Positions 11,210 to 24,837 of a stretch of 64,000 nt of DNA are shown here, in pieces. The position numbers and the translations under genes were made by a program. Every line of letters starts with the position of its first letter. Position 1 is the stretch's first letter. This stretch comes from Sindora glabra (taxonomy: Eukaryota > Streptophyta > Magnoliopsida > Fabales > Fabaceae). The DNA lies in assembly GCA_020226215.1 (NCBI GenBank), contig CM035236.1, positions 4,717,001 to 4,781,000 on the forward strand, in the 5' to 3' direction. Under the pieces are notes generated by a model. That model was not told the DNA's origin and did not search any database. It worked only from the letters and a program-made list of their open reading frames with translations.

Positions 11210-13039
11210 ATCTCCCACTTGTTAATATAGAAATGATAATTTTACACTCATTAGTTCAATTGAAATCATAAATGTTTGACAATATAAATGCAAAATCTGA
11301 ATGAATATTAGCAATAACACATACTAGACACTCACGCTTCATTAACTAACTCTATCAAAAATTATAGAACAAGATTTACATAATTTTATGTCACTACACA
11401 TAAATCTACACATAATGGTTTTTAACATCCACTCAAAATGCCTAACGCATATGATCATAACAATGAGATAAGGTTTAAATGTATCTAATTACATATTATA
11501 CTCCAGGATGTGCACAAAATATATGATGATAATATGAATATCTTATTATAAGTATTTTCTTTAAATATGTCATAAAACATTAATGGACTTACATTATTAA
11601 AACTTCCACTAACCCAAGAGATTGGAAAAGCTTGGATAAATTCATATTTTTCACATGATCATACTTTCATATTTAACCTTAAGCCCTTTTTGGTTAGTAG
11701 ATCTACAAGCATACAATTTGTGAAAAATAAATAATATACTCGTGTATTTTCTTTCTCATAAATAGTTACTGCAATTTGAAATCTTTTACATAGGTAAATT
11801 TATCATCACTGAGAGAAAATTTCTTAGCAATAGTATTATCAAGACATTAATTTGGTTAAGTCTAGAAAACCTTTGATCTTTTTAGTTTGAAAAAAAATAT
11901 TACAAGTGACATGCCTTGCCTTTTAATAGAGATAGTTACAATTGACTACATAATAATTTTGCAATATTCCCCTTCTTAACACATGTCCAATCATAATTTT
12001 ACAATCATCTAGATCATTGATAAAGTAAGCCTAAGTAACTTGTACGTATGAGATCTTTTAATCTTGTATAGATTAATGTGAAATTAATTGTACCACTTAG
12101 ATATAAGAAGACTTGCAGTCCAAAACCACTATCCTAAACTAACATTAGGTTACATGTAACTGACACATATGGAACAACTCTTATCACTTAATAAAATATT
12201 TAGGCCTAACAAAATTTAATCCTTTCAGAGTAGCAAAATAGGAATGTACTAACATATTAGACTCTTTTGATACTAAAAGTAAGACAGGCTAAGAGCCCTT
12301 ATAACCTATGTATGGTGGGCCTACCACATGAATAATATTAGGTCTATTATACTTTACTCCTAGTCCTTTACCTAGATTTGATTAAGCCACCTTGTCTCAA
12401 TTGACGTGCACATCCACATCATATAAATCTAGTATTATGGAAGATCCTTATATATTCTGATCTATTTTGCTTATCTCACATATATTTTATATTATTCTGT
12501 TTGATCATTAGATTATACTTTGCTCTTAATTAACATCATCACCTTTAAAATGAATTGTCCTAGATCATAAGTGAGTTTTGAATAAGCCTATAAAGGAAAG
12601 TATATATAGCCTACATGTTTCAATCAAATGTAGTCTTGAGTACTAACTCAACCTAAAAAACCTATAATTCTCTTCAATATCTCCTTTGTAATCAAAATTA
12701 TATATTCGTATTGGAACAAATCATAGGAAAGAACTAATAAATTTGTTGATAGTGGAGTTAACACATATTGTCCTTTGTTCCCATTATTCAGAAAACTCAA
12801 TAATTCTCACTATTAGAAAATATCTTTAAAAAATAATTTGAAATTTAAAGATGATTTTAAAAACTTTGATAAATTAAAGTAATAATTTTCAAAATAATTA
12901 TGAAAATAATTGAGCTACGTACCAAATTAAGCATTTTATTTAACAAGATGAAATGTCCATCAAACATAAATAAAATAAAATAATGATCTAGAAAGTCTTT
13001 TGAGTATAAGCTCAATGAAAACAATCATATCTAACTAAT

Positions 13040-13887
13040 GGGCTTCTCTTTCAGATTTCTCTGACTCTTTCTTTTTCTTCTCCAACCATTTCTTAAATTT
13101 GAAGCAATCCACTTTTTGATTCTCAAATTTCTTCCATAATCGACATTAGCCTTTAAATTAGGCCTTTTTAGGTTTCAGACTATCATCAGTATGCTTTTTC
13201 TTCCTATTATTTGAAGACTTCCCATAGTTATCCTTAAAGTGTTCACTCACTCCTTATCTAGATGGAGAACCATAAGCCACTAGACTAACTGTAAAGGATT
13301 TCCCTTTTCTTATGTTTTCTTTTGCTTAGTGTAAAATGACTATCATATCATTCATTATCCATTCATTTTTTTGAGCTTGATAGGTAGCCTTTTGAACATT
13401 GAACTCTGAGGGTGGTGATTCTAATACTTTCTAAACAAAGAAATCACTATCTAAATGAAGTTTTAGGGTTTTCAATTTGTTACGATAATCATTAAGCTTT
13501 AAAATATGCTCTTAGAGTCCACTGATTATATCATAAAAAGTCTTTTCAAATCATAAGAGATAGTATCCTTTTTGTACTTTGTCAAATTTTTTGAATTTTT
13601 CTACTACAATTTTCTAGAAATATTTTTGCATCTATGGTATCGGTTACAAGTATGCCTTCTCTAATAGTAAAGTCAATTGAATACTTTAAGATCATTAAAC
13701 AAATCCTATTAGATTCCTTCCATTTTTTATGTCTTATTTTTACATCTGTAGGCGAATTTGGTTCAGGTTTGGGTTCTAGTTCATTAATTGCCATGTCCAA
13801 CCTAGTGATCACTAGATATAATCTTACTGATTCACTCCATTCCTTATAATTTATCCTATGTAGCATATTTATGGAGGAAAATTGCAT
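13040..13887 (-). pseudogene. Copia gag remnant (UBN2-type)
   Basis: On the minus strand 13887-13582 is open and contains NYKEWSESVRLYLVITRLD, typical of the N-terminal 'Y..W.......L' region of copia Gag, then KWKESNRICLMILKYSI. Beyond this, interrupted by stops, the frame continues to about 13040 with a lysine-rich stretch (CFKFKKWLEKKKKESEKSE) like the region after a Gag zinc knuckle. The product would have been the retrotransposon capsid protein; it is broken here. Confidence 0.7.
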
Positions 13888-15501
13888 GTGAAAAATAACT
13901 GAAGAAAATGTATCAAACCATTAATGTATATATACACTTAATCATCTTGACATTTTTCCTCTCAATCATGTAATTTCATACAGTATTGTATTATAAAATT
14001 CGATATTAAGGGGTATTTAAGAACTTTATAACATAGTACAAGAGTTAATATCACGTTTTTAAAATTTAACACTAATGGGTGTTTAAAAAATTTTTTAGAA
14101 ATGAAAATACTTGACCTTATACTCACATTATTGCCAATTTACTATATCAATAATATAATATTAAAGGATATTTAATACCATTAATATAACTTTTCCCTCA
14201 CAAATTTTAAAATAAAATTTTCTTTTAATTTTTTTGTGAACAAAATTTCATATAATAGGTCCCACAAAGGCAAGCACACAATTACACAAAATTTTATGAT
14301 ATATTATGAGCATATAGTAATTTCTATTAAATATAATAATCTCATAAAAAAATGTTATATTATACAAACAATGCCAATAATTGCTACAAAAATTATAGTA
14401 AGTAGCTAACGACATAGAAATTACTTAATAGACAAAAATTATCATAAAAAAATTTATTTTAAAAAAAATTAAAAAATTATCTAAAATTATGTGCTTAAAA
14501 AGTGAAGTATAACAGTGTAATCACTGTCATCAACTGCCACTAACATGATGGTGCGTGGCTCCCACCCATAGGTTGCATGGCTAGTTATGCATATAAGTGC
14601 ATTGTGAATCATCTTCCAATAGAAATGGGCGCTTGTGGGTTTGGTTTCTAACTTGCTTTCAACTTGGAAATATCCCTGCTCATTTTATGTAATCCCAAGT
14701 GTGATTTTTAGCATTAATCCACTCAGAATTTCTACTCCATCCTCCCATAACCCATCAAACTAACATTTATCCCTAGAAACCATATCTTTTATGAATTTCA
14801 AAAATTCTAAAAGTGTGGTTATGGAGGTAATGGTTTTGTAGTTTTTTTTATTTATTTAAAAAAATGTTATTTTCTTATTCTAGAAGCACAAAAAATTCAT
14901 TTGAAAGTCGTGTTTGTTTGCTGTAACATGTCCTCATTCTTGGATGCAAGATGCCATTGGGTTTTAGAATTTTTCATTTTTTTGTCATTATCCCTTCCAA
15001 TATCTTTTTGGATTAGCCATGTTCCAAAATTCCCTATAAACATAGTATGAATAAGGTTTATTAAAGTTTTGCTTCTAAGTGTCTTATGCAATCCTCTAAA
15101 AGGCTATAATTCTCTAATTCTATATATTCTCTAAGTTCCTAGGTTTATATATATACAAATCATAAGATCAACCTAAAACCTTCCTAACCAAAATCACCTA
15201 AAAGTAATATCTAGCATTAACTAGAGTTCATCACACAATATGTGAACTAAATATACTTATCAATATATGTATGTAGCCAAGAATGTTGGACATTGTAGTT
15301 TGCCATATCCAAAAATGGTAGAACGTGAATGATATACATTATAAATACTATCAATATATTGGTTTACTAATTCACTAATAGCAAACACATATTGCACACA
15401 TGTTGGTAGCAAATAATATATTAGCCAATTCCACAATTGTATCAAATATAGTTCAAAATTCTCAACCATAATTAGAAGCCAAATTAAGCTCTAATATTAA
15501 T

Positions 15502-15937
15502 TAACGAAAAATTTTTAGTTTTAAATTTTCAATTATCGAATTAAAAAACCTAATCTTAACTTCTACATTATGGCATGAAAGATTCTATAATTAATGATAA
15601 ATAAATGGTAATATAGTAAAACATATTTGACTCTCCTAGATCCATATCATAGTGTTCTTAGAACAAAACAAGGGAATCACCTCTCTTAGCAATTTCTTTA
15701 TCTGTGTGTAATAAGTCTCACTGATGGAATAGAAAATCTTGATCTAAAAGATGTGAGGTAAGGGACTTTATTTTATAAAATTAATTTAAATTGTGGACCC
15801 CATCCATCATAAAATTTATATCCATTTTATCAAGTTGAGTCAAGTATCTAATTGCCTACTACTCATGTTACATAAGTTTAATTAACAATAATATAATTGC
15901 ATTAATAAATTATGTATAGTCTACAAATTGTTTAACA
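15502..15937 (-). repeat. LTR of the first copia element (5' LTR in element orientation)
   Basis: 436 bp; partner of 10780-11209, followed by the TAACA target-site copy. Confidence 0.82.
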
Positions 15938-17179
15938 TAACATGAAGAGAACCATTTCTAATTTAACTAAAATCATGAACTTGAACTATGATCATTGTTT
16001 TATATTATATACATTTAGTGAAGTGGTGGATCTTTATTTATTCAATCAAAGTAAAGTTGTTTAGTAGTTACAAAGTCACAAAAAAGTATAATTTTTAAGA
16101 AAAAATATGTCAATTATTTGATTGATTATTATTTAATAAAATAAAAAATTAAGGTTTTTGAGAAAATATTACTTCTCACAAAATACAAAGTTACTTTTCT
16201 TTTAATAAGATAAATTTCGTGCACCTTTCATCATATATTTCTTATTAAATTTAACTAATATTTTTTTTGTAATTATATGTATTTTATGTAATTATCATAA
16301 GTTTTAAAAGAAATATACATTATATGATCCATTTTAATTTTTAATACATAATTCATTAAATAAATTCAATTTTTTTATGATAAATTAAAAAAAAAGAAAT
16401 TACATGTTATAGAAAATTTATGATACAATCCGGACTAAAGGTCACTTTAAAGAAAGAGAACCAGATTTCTAATTTTTTTTATTATAATTTTAAATGTCAC
16501 CATAGCTATATGATAATATTTTTTAAAATATTTGATGTTGAACCCAATAATATATAAAAAATTAATTTTTAAAAAATTTTAATTCCTTACTATCGTTCTA
16601 ATAATTTTGAACATTAAAAAAGAGAGAAAATTATGAAAAATTGAATTTTCTGCGGGGGTGTAAGAACTCCATAGAATAATATATAGATGGATCTGTTATA
16701 AATAATAATTAATTGTCTTCTAAACAATCTGCTGATTTCCCTTGTTTATATTTTCGGTCTCCCTACGTTCCTTTCTTTTAAGATTGTAGTGATATGTATT
16801 ATAGAACAAATTAAACTTTTAATTAGGAATGCATTTTTTCGTCCATTTTGTACATTTTATAATAATATAAAGCATGGACTTAAATTCAAAGTAGTTTGGA
16901 ATATTATCAAAACGCAACATTATATATTCATATGAAAAACAAAATTTGACAATCTTAATTGATTGAAAATTGGTGGAACTGCTCATTAATCAACCAAATT
17001 ATCAAGATTGTGTTCAGTGGAAGGAGAACCCATGGGATACATAAAGTGGGGAAACGAAATAAATAATGTTATCCACATAAAGTTTTGATATATTATAATT
17101 TTTATTATTTCTCATCCTTTTTTTTTTCTTATTTTCAAATTTTAGCAATGCGAATGCTAATTTATTGTCTAATTAGATA

Positions 17180-17478
17180 CTTCTTCCGTTTGTTTTTACC
17201 TAGTAAATTTTTTAAAAAAATTATTCCATTTTATCTATTATTTTAAAATTTTAATGAAACATTAAATTTTTTTAAAATTTTATCCTTCTTTTTTATTAAT
17301 AATTATTTTATTAGTTTATACTCTTAATTTATTTATATTTATTTTATCAATTTTATTTTATTTATCTCAAATTTTATATATAAAAATACTCTTAAAAAAT
17401 TTATGAAAGGTAAATAAATTAAGTTATTTTTAATTTTATGAAATTAATTAATTATGATAATAAAATAGGACGAATGGA
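17180..17478. mobile_element. Diverged Stowaway-like MITE
   Basis: Left end CTTCTTCCGTTTGTTTTTAC, right end ..AAAATAGGACGAATGG, with interior (AAATTTTTTAAAA, ATTAATAATTATTTTATT, TTAATTT) like the clearer copy at 56827-57144. Ends are poorly matched, so this is an old copy. Confidence 0.45.
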
Positions 17479-17989
17479 CACATTAGGGATTTACTAATTG
17501 TGCCAGTTCGGTCTCCCTACTATTCATCAAATTGCAAGGAATTGGACCGAACATGTGGAAGTTTTGTCCTCTAACAACCACATCAAAATCATGTTCCTGT
17601 TGCCCAATGCAATAATCCCATCATGAATTTACAATCCATGCTGCCCATGACCTCATCTAATTTCACGATTTGCACGACCTTCTCGTTTTGTATACGAGCT
17701 TTGATTAGCGTCAATAGCTAACGAGTTAATTGTTTTTTTTTATTTTTTATGTATTATTTAAAATAAAAAACTTATTTTTATATTTTTGTTATTTTAAGAA
17801 ATAAAAATTATATTTATTTTTTAATATTATTTTTATTATTTAAATAAATATTCAATAACTTTATTTGTAAATTAATTTTTAATAAAAGTATATTAATAAA
17901 TTATAATTTATATTTTTAAAATTAAATTTATTTATTATATTCTTTAATTCTTATATAAACCTTAAACGGTACATAAAAAAATAGAGGAA

Positions 17990-18600
17990 ATAATTAGTGA
18001 GATAATTGATAGTTAATAAATTAAATTATAATTTATAAATGTTAGTTGATAGTTAAAAAATTAACTGATTGTATTAAAAGTATTTAGTAAAATTAATCAT
18101 TAAAATTAGATAAAAATATAAAAGAACATATTAATATAAATAGATATATAAATTAAAATATTTCATATTTATTTTGATATCAAGTTATATTGATATAATA
18201 AATATATTTAAAATAAAAATATAATTATTAAATTTTAGTCAATTATAAATTTGATGTTATATATTTATTTATTTATTTATTTACGTATTATTGAAAAGAA
18301 GAATATAATTACTTATAATTAAGGGCATATATTATCAATTAATTAAAAATATAATATATATTTTAAAAATAATAAATTATAAGATATCTAAAGTAATTTA
18401 TTAAATTAATTAGAGCTTGTATTTTTTATAAGTAAGTGTTATAATTACTTTTAAAAATTAGTTTATAACTTATTTATTATGTTAAATAAAATAATAAATT
18501 AGGAATAAAATTAATGATTTTGACAATAAAATTATAATATATTAATAAAATAATTTGTAAATTATAAAAATATGTGAGATAATCTTTGAATAATACTATA
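17990..18600. repeat. Dispersed AT-rich repeat, related to 26050-26620
   Basis: Shares ordered phrases with 26050-26620: 'TGATAGTTAATAA', 'AACATATTAATATAAATA', 'AATTAAAATA.TT.ATATTTAT', and a late 'AAGT..TTATA..TACTTTTAAA'. Reiterated 'TTGATAGTTA' resembles the sub-terminal motif of hAT-type MITEs; the class is an inference. Confidence 0.45.
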
Positions 18601-19771
18601 TTTAAAAAAATTATATCATATTATTAAAAATAAAATTGTATGAATTGAATATTATGGAAGGATTATTATATATATATTTGTAATTCAGGGATGATTTCAC
18701 CGTTTCACCAATCCCTTAATTACACGAATGATATTGCTAATTTTGTAATAGGTAGTGAAGTTTCATCACAACCTTTTATTTCATTAGTTTGGCAAAAAGA
18801 AAAAAAGAAAAAAGCCATTAAAAAAAAAGCCAGGGCAAAAAATTTTATTCCCATGTAAAAATTAAAAAATAATTTCAATTTCAAATTTCTAGTTTTTAAA
18901 GTGATTGCATCTATTTCTTTTTATATGAAATGTTTTATTGTAATTTTCTTTATCTATAAATTGTCAAATGAGGTTCAAATTGAAGTAACTCCTGCTTCAC
19001 ACATATACCTGTAACAAGATCCTGAATTGACAATCACCTGGGAGAAATATTAAAGAAATTGTGCTTTATTACGACAGGAAATATGAAATTTGATGATTTA
19101 TTTAAGATAAGAAATCACCTTAAATTATCTCATATCATTACATAATTTAATATTACTTGTTATCGTACTTCAAAAATTTTAAATCTAAAATAATATATTA
19201 AATTAAAAATTATTAAATTAATACTATTTAATTATAATTATTATTTTTAATAGATATAATTAACTAATTTTAATTAAATAATTTCTAATATCATTTCATT
19301 ACTCAAATTTTAAAACTGAAAGATACAATAAAATTCGCCTAAATGACTAATTTTTTTGTAAAAAATTATAAATATAAAGCCTTCTTGAATTATTATGTGC
19401 TTTAAGATTTTTAACTTTCAATTTTGCTAAAATTATTAATATAAATCAAATATGATATAATTTATATGATAGAGGGATTTAAATAAAAAATGATCAAATG
19501 TGATTAATTTGGATTTTACAAGGATTAAAATTAAAAATGAGTAATAAATATTATAGATCTAGTTCTCACTTTTCATATTATGCGCTTCTCATAACTGAAG
19601 ATGATATTAAACAAACAAATAAAAGACATGAAAATGAAGAAACAACTTTGTTCATAATCTTTCTACCAAAAAAAACCTTTGTTCATAATCTTTTATAATA
19701 ATATTGAACAAATAACAAATAACAAATCTCCTATTCACAAAGGCAAACCAAACCTCCATTTCTCACTTATT

Positions 19772-19787
19772 TCTCTCTCTCTCTCTC
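19772..19787. repeat. (CT)n microsatellite
   Basis: Eight CT units followed by T- and C-rich sequence, about 210 bp beyond the stop of the ERF1A-like gene; on the gene's strand this is a GA/GGAA-rich tract in or near the 3' UTR. Confidence 0.85.
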
Positions 19788-19996
19788 TTTTTTTCCCCTT
19801 CCCCTTCCCCTCCCAAGTTTCTCCAGGTCCCCTACGAGATTCATCCCTTCTCACTAAGATTTTTCCAAAATTTCATAGAAGTTTTCATTGCAAGTGGCAG
19901 AGAGAGCCACTTCCACACGCATCATAGATTCGCAGATAATTACAGATGGATTTTCAGAAACCACATTCTCATTGCATTCTATGTCAGCATTACGCT

Positions 19997-20821
19997 TTAG
20001 CTGACCAATAATTCTCCTCCACGCGTGCACGATGCCATCTGGGATCCCACTTGCCCCGTTTTCATCCCGGCTCTAGCTGTCACTACCGGCGCAGTTGAGC
20101 CAGCCACCTTCTTCTTTCGCTTCGGCGACGGCCCACTCTCCGAAGACGAAGATGGCTCCGGCGAAGACCGCTTTGAAGTCACTCTCACCGGGTCGGGCTC
20201 TCCAGAGTTAACCCGGAGCGGGAAATTCAACAGAGCCCGCGAGCCGCGCATCCTGTATGCGGCTCGATCGTAAGCCAGTGCGGCGTCTTCAGCTGTTTCG
20301 AATGTTCCAAGCCAAACCCGAGCCCCATTCTTAGCCGGGTCACGGATCTCCGCGGCGAATTTCCCCCACGGTCTTTGCCGCACGCCGCGATAGTGCTTTC
20401 CCTTGGCCGGCGCAGCCACCGGCACAGCTTTCTCCTGAGGAGCAACCGAAGGGACCACCGCGCACTCCTGGGAAACTTCCGTCAAAACATCCGGCTCTGA
20501 TTTCACCGTAACTGTAGCCGGAAACATTGATGAGCTGCAGCTCTCCGGCGACGCAGCTTCCAGAGATGGGACCCACCCGACATTAACTGCGTCGCGGAGG
20601 ACACCGTAGAGCAACATATCCTCAGAATCGTCCTCTTTGAGTGGCAATTCGCCCCAATCGTCACTCAAGCAAGGGTACAAGCTGCTGAAACTGGAGGTCC
20701 GGCGGTAAACCGGGGGGTTACCCGAATTGGTAATCGGAGTTGCTAATCGGGGCTCGGGTTCACCGAGCAAGTGCCGACGAATTAAAGCAAGATCGGACTC
20801 CATGCTGCCCTGTCCGTACAT
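19997..20821 (-). CDS. ERF1A: AP2/ERF transcription factor, group IX, ERF1A/ERF2-like
   Basis: Intronless gene of 274 residues; nuclear activator that binds GCC-box (AGCCGCC) promoters in jasmonate, ethylene and pathogen responses. I start at the ATG giving MYGQGSMESDLALIRRHLLG, which matches the family N-terminus. The frame is open further upstream but has no earlier ATG. An acidic motif (WGELPLKEDDSEDMLLYG, about 56-73) is the activation-type motif of subgroup IXa. The AP2/ERF domain is at about 143-201 (KHYRGVRQRPWGKFAAEIRD through ALLNFPLRV) with the ERF-type Ala and Asp in AAEIRD. A basic KRKKK (234-238) is a likely nuclear signal, and the C-terminus ends GELLVS like ERF2. Orthology is to the ERF1A/ERF2 pair jointly. 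It is divergent from the ERF5-like gene 27 kb away. Confidence 0.95.
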   Translation of the reverse strand: MYGQGSMESDLALIRRHLLGEPEPRLATPITNSGNPPVYRRTSSFSSLYPCLSDDWGELPLKEDDSEDMLLYGVLRDAVNVGWVPSLEAASPESCSSSMFPATVTVKSEPDVLTEVSQECAVVPSVAPQEKAVPVAAPAKGKHYRGVRQRPWGKFAAEIRDPAKNGARVWLGTFETAEDAALAYDRAAYRMRGSRALLNFPLRVNSGEPDPVRVTSKRSSPEPSSSSESGPSPKRKKKVAGSTAPVVTARAGMKTGQVGSQMASCTRGGELLVS

Positions 20822-20984
20822 ATTGCAACCGCAGTGGTTTCTGTCTCCGGCGAATGGTTTGGGAGAATCTACTGGATTGTTTGCCGGAGGGAAAGATTGA
20901 AACTTTGTGAGGAGAGGATTTGAGATGATTGTGGTTGGGACTTCAGAGTGTATTGACAATCGAATTTCCAAGGGAAAGGAAAGA

Positions 20985-21190
20985 AAAGGTACATATAGGA
21001 GCGTAGGTGCATGAACTTGAGGGGAAAAAAGCAGATATTTTTCTTTTTCAAATGATTTCTGATTCGTGGATTTAACTTTTTCAGTATTTATTTTAAATAT
21101 TATCTGGGTCGATCTTAGCTTCTGTGAAGCTTCATATCTGATGTGTAAAATGCAATATGCAAGTGGGGAGGTCGATATTTCTCACGTGAT
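20985..21190 (-). promoter_or_regulatory. Proximal promoter of the ERF1A-like gene with TATA and G-box
   Basis: On the minus strand TCCTATATGT (20991-21000) is a plausible TATA box about 170 bp before the ATG. A perfect palindromic TCACGTGA G-box (core 21183-21188) lies about 190 bp further upstream. G-boxes bind bHLH factors such as MYC2 in jasmonate signalling; a role here is inferred. I see no GCC-box. Confidence 0.45.
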
Positions 21191-22870
21191 TAATTTGGGG
21201 GATTTCAATGGCAAATACTATAAGCGTGACATCATTCGCTTACAGGTGCGCCCAAGTCGCTTATCTGCTGTCTCGTATTTTTTGTCGCCTTCGTGCTGCA
21301 TAATCGCCGAGTTTATAAGGCTTATCTGCTGTCTCTATTCTAAGGCTTTGAGCGAGCAGACATGCACGAGTTTATAAAAATTAAGTTTTACTAATCCTAA
21401 CATCTATCCTAAAAACATTGAATTCAGCTATTTATAAAAGATAAATTGCAACATTAATTTTTTTTAAAATAACAAATTAAAATTTTGATAAATACTAAAT
21501 AATTAAAATACAAGTTTAAAACTTGCAATTATCTGCTTGGTTAAGAAAACTAATAACAACCACAATTGTATTTTTTTTTAAAGTAATGATGGAAGTTATA
21601 ATTAAAATTTTAAATTTGAATTTCAAACATATTAGAGAGTAAAGTTCATTAATTAATATCAAATATTATTACATTATTAAAATATTGAGAATTATAATAA
21701 CATATTTTGTTTTTTAAAATGCAAAGTCAATCTGAAAATTTTTTGCAATGAGTTTTTTATACAATATGTATGTGATAATTAGCAAGTAGGCGTCAAGAAA
21801 ATTTGTACGAAAGCTAAGACAACAATAAGGATGAGCCCATGTTTTGATGCGTTTTTTTCTTTGAGCTTGGGACCATTTGTTTCATCTCCATAAATAAAAT
21901 GACAAAAACTAAATATAAATAAATATTTTTGCATATCAATTTATAAAATTATGGATATGCAAATACCATATGTATTATGAGATTAAGTTTAGTTAGTGCA
22001 GGGCATTTTTTTCTTCTTGTTGATTTGAAAACGTTTATATGTATAAAATGCGTAGTTATTAATATTATGGCAAGAGATGTTAGGAAAGATAAATCAACGA
22101 GACTAGCGCAATAATATATATGTAATTTAATATAAAAAACTTTAAATCTTATTATTAAAATTTGAATGAGAACAAATCTATTATTTATTATAAATCAAAA
22201 TTATAGAATAATATTTATGAAGATTGCCAATTATAATTTCACAACCTTTTAATCAATACTAATATATGTGGTTTAAATTTCTATTAAACGTTTTCACATG
22301 ACTCCACAAGCACATATAATATCATCTTTTCACACAAATATTTATTGAATTCATACATGAAAATCCTGATTTAATTAACATAATAATTCATAATATAAAA
22401 TCAATATTAATTAATAATAATTAAAGTTCAAGTTAGATCAATATAATTGAAGAAGCTCCGGAAGAAATGGAGGGGTATAAAATTGTCATGTTTTTTCAAT
22501 TTGAGTTTATAGTTATAACAGAAAAAGATAATATATAAATTAAACTCGGGAAGAAAACGAAAGATGACGAGGAGTGAAATGAAAATGGGCCGAGGGAGGC
22601 AAACAGAAAGAGACAGGATCGGATCGGAGTATACGGATGCAACGATCCTGGACACAATTGCAGGTTTGCGTTTTGGATAAGTTGCTCCATAAAGTCAATA
22701 ATTCCAATAAACTACGTGCCTTTGTGGATCCCACCCCTCCCTCAACGGCAGCCAGACAAATTACCCCCATTTATTTATTTAATTTAATTTAATGGCGACG
22801 ATGATTTGGATTAATCTTAATTACAAAGTAAGACTAAATATTCCTTGGCCCCAGATAATAAGTCTTCTCT

Positions 22871-22941
22871 TCTAATTAAAGTTAGGTGTGCCCCTAACCA
22901 CAACACAGCTATTATCTTACTATTAGACTTTAATTAGAAGT
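22871..22941. repeat. Short inverted repeat (hairpin)
   Basis: CTTCTAATTAAAGT near 22869-22882 is the exact reverse complement of ACTTTAATTAGAAG near 22927-22940, with an intervening loop rich in CCTAACCACAACAC. It could be a small foldback element or a hairpin; nothing else identifies it. Confidence 0.5.
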
Positions 22942-23734
22942 TCCTTTTTAATGGGACTGAGTTGGATTCTTGTTGTAAGAGGAAGTATACGCAACCAAAT
23001 AAATTGCATGCAAAAAAGTTAATTATCTCAATGAATTTGTTAGTTGTATTAAATTATTCATAAGTGATCAATTACAATCAACGTTCATTTTATGAACAAT
23101 CTAAAGGGTAAACGTATTTGATTTGACATGAAATCTTATAAACTCAAATTCAGAAGCAATCTAATTTTACTTTTTTTTCTTCCTTTTAGAGGTATGTTGG
23201 TTATTTGGAGAAAATTTTTTGGTCTTATTAATATTTTAGTACTACTCCTTATCATAGTTTGATAAATTAATTTTTATGATGTCATAATTGAATTTTTCTT
23301 AAAATTAATGAAATAATTTATTGATTTATTAAAATACAATAAAAAATAATACTAAGGATCTCTCTGTTCCGATAGGACGACATATATTAATCTTTTTAAC
23401 TTAATTTGTATCTTTAATTACAAAAATACATAACAATAATCCTTATATTTTTAACTTCACATTGGTACAGTATGATATGACATGTGAATTCATCCCAAAA
23501 TTATAAAAAGGCTTTATATAAATACAATTAATCTCTTATAAATAAATTTAGTTAGCCAATGCAAAAATCGACGACTGGAAATGGAGATCCCTCAATGTTT
23601 ACCACTCGAAGTTGGAGGCATTGCCTTTTTATGTTTTTAATCATCGGCTTCGTTCTTCCAGCACATCTACGTCTCTGCGAAAAGTTGGTGATTTCATTGT
23701 TTGTCGTTGGGGGTGAGAAAATAGTATTCATTCA

Positions 23735-23890
23735 CGTAGTATATTAATATATTATTAAATTTTATTATATATTAAATTAATTTTTTAAAAAAATTAAATT
23801 TAATATGTTATATAACAATAAATCAATTGATTAGATTTAATAATATTTTAGTATATCATTGTGCTAATGATACATTTTAGTCATTTCTTT
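23735..23890. repeat. Dispersed AT-rich repeat, copy 1 (partner 61845-62000)
   Basis: Shares 'TATATTAT.AAATTT', 'TATATATTAAATTAATTTTT', 'AAATTTAATATGTTA', 'ATAATATTTTAGTATAT..TTGT' and 'AATGATACATT.TA.TCATTT' in the same order with 61845-62000. The partial palindrome of TTAAATTT/AAATTTAA suggests a MITE. Confidence 0.6.
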
Positions 23891-24837
23891 ATTCTTTATA
23901 AGATTTTTTTTGAGAAAAAAAATGAAGAAGAAAAAATTTTAAAATTCAATCTCCCCTATTATTTGGATGAAAAGAAAAGAGAAAAAATATTAAAACAAAA
24001 TATATTGTTAAAATAATTTAGCCAATTCAAAATTTAAAATTTCTAAAATTTTCCAATTCAAATTTAAAAAATTTTTCTTTCTCCCTAACCAAATTAAAAG
24101 TAAGAAAATTTCACTTCTTTACATATAAATGAAAGAATATTATATTTCTCTAAAATAATTCGTAGAATTATAGTAATGAAGAAAAAGAATTTTCTCTTGA
24201 AAAAATAGAAGTTATTGAAGTTATCTTTCACCAATTTTATTACATTCAACATCAAATATAATAATTATTTTTATTATTTTAATAATTTATAACTATATTT
24301 TTATGAAACATATTTTTTATTAAAATAAATTATATTAATAATTTATAATTCACATTATTATCAATGATATTTTTCGTAAAACAAACGAAAGGTTAACAAA
24401 AATCATCCTAACAACCACAAAAATTAGTGTGTTGCAAGTATAAATAACTTATTTGAAATTATATCTTCATACAAGAATTAATTAATATTTTTAATATGGG
24501 TCTTGTTCATTAAGAAGCATTAATTTAATTACGTTGGAGAATATAAAATTTTCAGGAATTTATGTTTTTTTTTTAAATTTGCTCTAACTTATTATAAAAT
24601 ATTGAGATTAAATTAAATAGAAGTATATAAACTTTTGCAAAATTCATATATTCGTAACATCATAAGACGCTCTTTGATCAGTTTCTTAAAGGAATATTAT
24701 TGTGGTGAAAATGGATAGTTTTATTATTTATATTTTCACATTTTTCTCTCAAAATACTCTAAGCTAGCCGTTAAAATTGTTTAACAACATTTTTTTTCTA
24801 AAAGCAAACTGTGTTAACATTCACTTAATTTAATTTT

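Larger units (their letters stand above)
10471..15937 (-). mobile_element. Decayed Ty1-copia LTR retrotransposon
   Basis: Similar LTRs at 10780-11209 (the start also duplicated at 10471) and 15502-15937 end TTTAACA. A 5-bp target duplication TAACA lies at 10466-10470 and 15938-15942. TCTCCCACTTG next to the left LTR (11211-11221) is the polypurine tract read from the other strand. GCTCTAATATTAA next to the right LTR (15488-15500) is a worn primer-binding site. The element therefore runs on the minus strand. Of its 4.3-kb interior only a gag region (about 13040-13887) is recognisable; the pol part is too decayed or deleted to assign. Many stops; inactive. Confidence 0.85.
15943..19760. other. 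AT-rich intergenic DNA with MITE debris, no gene seen
   Basis: Apart from the two repeat entries below (17180-17478, 17990-18600), I see only low-complexity A/T sequence and no coding frame. Confidence 0.55.
21191..24830. other. Intergenic DNA, no supported gene
   Basis: Short open frames at 21066-21377 (plus) and 22428-22770 (minus) lie in slightly GC-richer sequence but show no recognised motif. 21250-21375 repeats 'CTTATCTGCTGTCT' and 'CGAGTTTATA' twice each. The remainder is AT-rich. Confidence 0.4.

Noticed and set aside
20025..20576. Open frames on the plus strand and other minus frames within the ERF1A-like gene.
   Set aside because: Shadows of the GC-rich ERF coding sequence; the true frame carries the complete AP2 domain. 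The same applies to 48160-48853 within the ERF5-like gene.
20822..20971. An N-terminal extension of the ERF1A-like protein by 50 residues up to a TTG at 20971.
   Set aside because: TTG is not a normal plant start, the extension has no family match, and the ATG at 20821 gives the conserved MYGQ N-terminus.
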